This document shows, one piece after another, positions 6,064-9,308 of a DNA stretch of 9,308 nt (position 1 is its first letter; each line of letters starts with the position of its first letter). The DNA lies in assembly GCA_020347545.1 (NCBI GenBank), contig CP070731.1, forward strand, positions 91,842 through 101,149, read 5' to 3'. A program made the position numbers and the translations under genes. The notes beneath the pieces are model-generated. The model had not been told where the DNA came from and searched no databases. It saw only the letters and a program-made list of their open reading frames with translations. The DNA comes from Flavobacteriaceae bacterium (GTDB lineage Bacteria; Bacteroidota; Bacteroidia; Flavobacteriales; Flavobacteriaceae).

Positions 6064-7840
6064 CCTCGAGTAATTGCCTCCTGTATGCTGTGAGTAACTT
6101 GGATTTAGAAATGAATCCGTGGTATTCTCCTTTTTTTATAACGGGTAAATTCCAGGCTCCGGTCTGTTTAAATTTCAGCATAATGGCCTCCATGTTGTCC
6201 TTTTCATGAAAAATGATGTCAGGTGCCCTGTGCATCAGCTCCTCCACGTAAACCTTATCGTACATGTTCTGATCAAACATAATGTTTCTTATGTCATCGA
6301 GCAGCAGAATTCCGAGAAATTCATTCTCGTCATTAACTACGGGAAAAATGTTCCTCTTTGATTTTGTGACCGCCTTGTTTAACATCTCACCCAGATTATA
6401 CTCGGGTTTGATCGTCACGAAATCTCTTTCGATCAATTTGCTTTTTTCCATCATCATCAGTACGTTCTTATCCTTATTATGCGTCAGTAATTCACCTTTT
6501 TTCGCCAATTCCATAGTGTAGATCGAATTTGAGACATAATATCGGGTCATTGAAAAGGAAATCGCTGAAACGATCATTAGAGGAACAAATAATTCATATC
6601 CCCCCGTGATATCGGCAATAAGGAAAATGGCCGTCAGGGGAGCATGCAGCACCCCGGCCATAAGCCCTGTCATTCCGATCAGGGTAAAATTTGATTCGGA
6701 AATTGAAATATCCCACCCTAGGTTGTTCACCACTTTTGCATAAACATTTCCGAGTGCACTTCCCATGACCAGGGTAGGAATGAATATCCCACCAACCCCT
6801 CCTGCAGAGAAGGTAACGGTCATCGCAACAGCCTTAAAAACGGTAATACCGATGAGTAAAAGGATGACCATCCAGATATTTTCTTCAACGGTCTGAGCAA
6901 ACGGAATACTGCCAATAGCTTTCATATGATTTCCATGCAAAAGATTATTGATCAGATCAAAGCCCTCCCCGTACAGAGGTGGAATAAAAAATAATAAAAC
7001 TCCAATGATGATTCCTCCGATAAAGAGTCTCTTAACCTCTCCCTGTATCCTGTCAAAAAGGCCGGTTATCCAAAAATACATCTTGGAAAAATATACAGAG
7101 GCTATGGCCGATCCGATGCCTAAAACCACATAAAATAAGATGTCATCAACTGAAAACTTGTCCTGTATTTCGAAACTAAAAAGAATTTCGGACCCCAGAA
7201 AAAGATAAGATGTTATTACCGCTGAAACTGAAGCCAGTAATAAAGGGATCATTGACGCAAAGGCCAGATCCAGGCTGAATATCTCAACAGCAAATATAAC
7301 TGCTGCGATCGGCGCCTTAAACATAGATGCCACGGCTCCGGCTGAAGCACATCCGATCAATAAAGACCTGTTTCTTGCGCTCGTATGAAAGAATTGGGCA
7401 ATATTTGAAGCCATCGCGGCCCCTGTGTTAATTGCAGGCCCCTGTAAACCGACGGAACCTCCAAATCCAACCGTCAACGGCGCAGTGATAAGGGAAGCAT
7501 ACATCTTATATCTTTCGATCAGTCCCTTTTTCTTGGACAATGAAAACAGGGTTGACGGGATGGCATGGCCTATCTTTTTTCGGATAATATATTTTTGTAT
7601 CAGATAAACAAGTATCAAACCTATCAATGGAAAAATAAAATACAGGCTATGGTGGTAATCTACGATGATCTTACCCTGAAGAAGGGATTGGATAAAATGC
7701 GTAAGATTCTTTATGATCACCGTGCCCAGGCCCGCCAGAAAACCAACTAAAATACTTAAAGCATAGATAAACTGTTGGTTGGTGATATGCTTATATCTCC
7801 ATTTATAAAATCTTTTTCTAAGCTTTTTAGGGGTCGGCAT
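6053..7840 (-). CDS. CLC-family chloride channel/transporter with C-terminal CBS pair
   Basis: Inner-membrane anion channel or transporter of 595 residues. The membrane part covers about residues 25-440. Its selectivity-filter motifs are present: G-H-A-I-P at 91-95 (His where CLC-ec1 has the central Ser107), G-L-Q-G-P at 131-135 (Gln133 where the gating Glu148 is expected), G-G-I-F-I-P at 350-355 (F353), and Y441 in the place of Tyr445. In the helix P-I-A-A-V-I-F-A-V-E-I-F, E186 lines up with Glu202 and I187 with the proton glutamate Glu203. Two CBS domains follow, about 467-521 and 529-590, which often bind adenine nucleotides. With neither key glutamate, strict 2Cl-/H+ exchange is unlikely and a channel or uncoupled transporter is inferred. 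It lies downstream of aspS on the same strand, but a terminator separates them. It overlaps the convergent glpQ-like gene by 11 bp. Confidence 0.94.
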   Translation of the reverse strand: MPTPKKLRKRFYKWRYKHITNQQFIYALSILVGFLAGLGTVIIKNLTHFIQSLLQGKIIVDYHHSLYFIFPLIGLILVYLIQKYIIRKKIGHAIPSTLFSLSKKKGLIERYKMYASLITAPLTVGFGGSVGLQGPAINTGAAMASNIAQFFHTSARNRSLLIGCASAGAVASMFKAPIAAVIFAVEIFSLDLAFASMIPLLLASVSAVITSYLFLGSEILFSFEIQDKFSVDDILFYVVLGIGSAIASVYFSKMYFWITGLFDRIQGEVKRLFIGGIIIGVLLFFIPPLYGEGFDLINNLLHGNHMKAIGSIPFAQTVEENIWMVILLLIGITVFKAVAMTVTFSAGGVGGIFIPTLVMGSALGNVYAKVVNNLGWDISISESNFTLIGMTGLMAGVLHAPLTAIFLIADITGGYELFVPLMIVSAISFSMTRYYVSNSIYTMELAKKGELLTHNKDKNVLMMMEKSKLIERDFVTIKPEYNLGEMLNKAVTKSKRNIFPVVNDENEFLGILLLDDIRNIMFDQNMYDKVYVEELMHRAPDIIFHEKDNMEAIMLKFKQTGAWNLPVIKKGEYHGFISKSKLLTAYRRQLLEVTS

Positions 7841-7874
7841 TGATCAATGGTTACCTCAAAGGATTAATAGTTAA

Positions 7875-7904
7875 TAAAAGTAGCAATTAAAAGTCAAGCA
7901 CAAA
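7875..7904 (-). promoter_or_regulatory. Candidate promoter for the CLC gene
   Basis: On the minus strand TTTG (7904-7901) is followed after 18 bp by TACTTTTA (7882-7875), a 5-of-6 match to TAnnTTTG. Transcription would start near 7869 and leave a leader of about 28 nt before the ATG at 7840. The TTTG is the end of the T-tract of the aspS terminator. It is needed logically, because the terminator should cut off readthrough from aspS, but the -7 box is imperfect. Confidence 0.35.
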
Positions 7905-7929
7905 AAAATCCGAAATATACATTTCGGAT
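7902..7929 (-). terminator. Intrinsic terminator of aspS
   Basis: A perfect 9-bp inverted repeat, ATCCGAAAT (7908-7916) and ATTTCGGAT (7921-7929), encloses a 4-base loop. Read on the minus strand the hairpin is followed directly by a run of T (7907-7902). It begins 15 bp after the aspS stop. This is the only clear rho-independent terminator in the window. In the plus direction the hairpin is followed by CCTTTATTTATTG, a much weaker tract, so it is oriented for aspS. Confidence 0.85.
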
Positions 7930-7944
7930 CCTTTATTTATTGAT

Positions 7945-9308
7945 TTATTTTAAATTCAATCTTAAATGAAGTTCTTTCAACTGGTCTTCATCGATCTTCG
8001 ATGGTGCCTCGATCATAACATCACGCCCCGAATTATTTTTAGGAAAGGCGATAAAATCCCTGATCGTTTCCTGACCGCCTAGAATTGCAACCAATCGGTC
8101 CAAACCAAATGCAAGGCCTCCATGGGGTGGTGCACCGTATTCAAATGCATTCATTAAAAATCCAAATTGATCCTTGGCTTCTTCCTTTGAGAATCCGAGA
8201 AGGTCAAACATTCGAGATTGAGTTTCCTTATCAAAAATTCGTATCGAACCACCTCCTATTTCATTTCCGTTCAACACCATATCATAGGCATTTGCACGAA
8301 CTTTTCCCGGATCCGTATCCAACAAATCCAGGTCTTCAGGTTTTGGTGAAGTGAACGGGTGATGCATGGCATGATATCTGTCTGTTTCCTCGTCCCATTC
8401 CAATAAAGGGAAATCAACTACCCAAAGTGGGGCAAACTCTTCTGGTTTTCTAAGTCCCAATTGTTCGGCCATCTCCATCCTTAGAGTACTTAACTGAGTT
8501 CTTGTTTTATTAGCTTCTCCTGCCATCACCAACAGCAAATCTCCGGCTGAAGCTCCAAGCTTCTCTGACCAGCTCTTGAGTTGATCCTGATCAAAGAATT
8601 TATCCACTGATGATTTGAAACTTCCGTCTTTGTTACATTTTACCCAAACCAGTCCCTTGGCTCCTACCTGAGGTTTTTTAACAAAATCGATGATCTTGTC
8701 AAGCTGCTTTCTTGAATACTCGGAACATCCCGGTACAGCTATTCCAACAACAAGTTCCTGAGAGTCAAAAACTCCGAATCCTTTTCCTTGAGCTAAATCA
8801 TTTAATTCTGCGAACTTCATGTCAAACCGGATATCCGGTTTATCATTTCCATAGGTCTTTATTGCTTCTTCATAACTCATTCTTGGGAATTCGGGTATCT
8901 CAATTCCATTGATTTCTTTTAGCAAGTGTCTCACCAGCCCTTCAAATGTATTCAGGATATCTTCCTGCTCAACAAATGCCATTTCACAATCGATCTGTGT
9001 AAATTCAGGTTGTCTGTCCGCTCTTAAATCCTCATCCCTGAAACACTTGACGATTTGAAAATATTTATCAAGTCCTCCGACCATTAGCAATTGTTTAAAT
9101 GTCTGAGGAGATTGAGGCAGCGCATAAAATTGACCTTCATTCATTCTTGAAGGCACCACAAAATCTCTGGCTCCTTCAGGAGTGGATTTTATTAAATAGG
9201 GCGTCTCCACGTCAATAAAACCTTCTTCGGAAAGATAATTTCTAACTTCCATGGTTACATTTGAACGAAATATCAGATTGTCGCGAACGGGTTTTCTTCT
9301 AATGTCCA
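7945..9308 (-). CDS. aspS: Aspartyl-tRNA synthetase, 5' end missing
   Basis: Class II synthetase that charges tRNA-Asp in the cytoplasm. The window holds the last 453 codons; the frame is open to the right edge, so the ATG at 9252 is an internal methionine and not the start. The N-terminal anticodon-binding OB domain lies outside. Counting from that Met: motif 1 region G-F-I-D-V-E-T-P at 11-18; TPEGARDF at 24-31; the QSPQ loop at 47-50; motif 2 FRDEDLRADRQPEFTQID at 71-88; an insertion of roughly 100 residues in the middle that fits the bacterial GAD domain; and motif 3 GLAFGLDRL with R386. This is the bacterial-type AspRS. Whether it also charges tRNA-Asn depends on residues in the missing part. 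The stop is followed by an intrinsic terminator. Confidence 0.96.
   Translation of the reverse strand, partial: DIRRKPVRDNLIFRSNVTMEVRNYLSEEGFIDVETPYLIKSTPEGARDFVVPSRMNEGQFYALPQSPQTFKQLLMVGGLDKYFQIVKCFRDEDLRADRQPEFTQIDCEMAFVEQEDILNTFEGLVRHLLKEINGIEIPEFPRMSYEEAIKTYGNDKPDIRFDMKFAELNDLAQGKGFGVFDSQELVVGIAVPGCSEYSRKQLDKIIDFVKKPQVGAKGLVWVKCNKDGSFKSSVDKFFDQDQLKSWSEKLGASAGDLLLVMAGEANKTRTQLSTLRMEMAEQLGLRKPEEFAPLWVVDFPLLEWDEETDRYHAMHHPFTSPKPEDLDLLDTDPGKVRANAYDMVLNGNEIGGGSIRIFDKETQSRMFDLLGFSKEEAKDQFGFLMNAFEYGAPPHGGLAFGLDRLVAILGGQETIRDFIAFPKNNSGRDVMIEAPSKIDEDQLKELHLRLNLK

Larger units (their letters stand above)
7841..7944. other. Intergenic spacer between clc and aspS
   Basis: The longest gene-free stretch in the window (104 bp). 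It holds the aspS terminator and the candidate clc promoter described separately. I see no small ORF or RNA gene in it. Confidence 0.8.

Noticed and set aside
7838..7849. Perfect 12-bp palindrome CATTGATCAATG over the clc start codon, with outer GGT/ACC symmetry
   Set aside because: A 12-bp perfect palindrome is expected about twice by chance in 9.3 kb, and nothing else marks it as an operator.
9250..9252. ATG as the start of aspS
   Set aside because: Codons to the right continue in frame (D-I-R-R-K-P-V-R-D) and match the AspRS region before motif 1.
1..9308. A novel defence, mobile or biosynthetic system
   Set aside because: Every stretch over 105 bp is taken by a recognised housekeeping gene or the one small membrane protein; no repeats, integrase, transposase or tRNA junction is visible.

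Overview
The window looks like ordinary chromosome from a marine-type member of the Bacteroidota, most likely Flavobacteriaceae. The evidence is the AT-rich composition, the flavobacterial character of the proteins (short Dxs, a DUF3078 outer-membrane protein, TadA of the flavobacterial type), almost no Shine-Dalgarno sequences, and candidate promoters of the Bacteroidota TTTG-N18/19-TAnnTTTG form. It carries housekeeping genes only. I see no mobile element, CRISPR array, RNA gene, toxin-antitoxin pair or defence cassette, and no sign of horizontal transfer.

Layout from left to right: (1) the 3' end of a dGTPase-like HD-superfamily gene (+), cut by the window edge; (2) a minus-strand pair dxs -> DUF3078 protein, convergent with the dGTPase gene; (3) a plus-strand pair murI -> tadA, divergent from dxs across 57 bp; (4) a small two-helix membrane protein (-), convergent with tadA; (5) a GlpQ-type glycerophosphodiester phosphodiesterase (+), divergent from the small gene across 74 bp; (6) a CLC chloride channel/transporter with CBS domains (-), convergent with GlpQ; (7) aspS (-), cut by the right edge and closed by a clear intrinsic terminator.

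The genes serve separate core functions: dNTP balance (dGTPase), isoprenoid precursors (dxs), peptidoglycan D-glutamate (murI), wobble inosine (tadA), tRNA charging (aspS), phospholipid scavenging (glpQ-like) and anion transport (clc). No pathway joins them. The layout is very tight: all three convergent pairs overlap at their stop codons, and murI and tadA are one base apart.

The best points for a second look are: the CLC protein, which has Gln at the gating-glutamate position and Ile at the internal proton-glutamate position; the dxs promoter, which sits so close to the only plausible start (GTG) that the mRNA would be nearly leaderless; the crowded dxs/murI regulatory region; and the aspS terminator, whose T-tract may also supply the -33 element of the clc promoter. 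I found no convincing undescribed multi-gene system.
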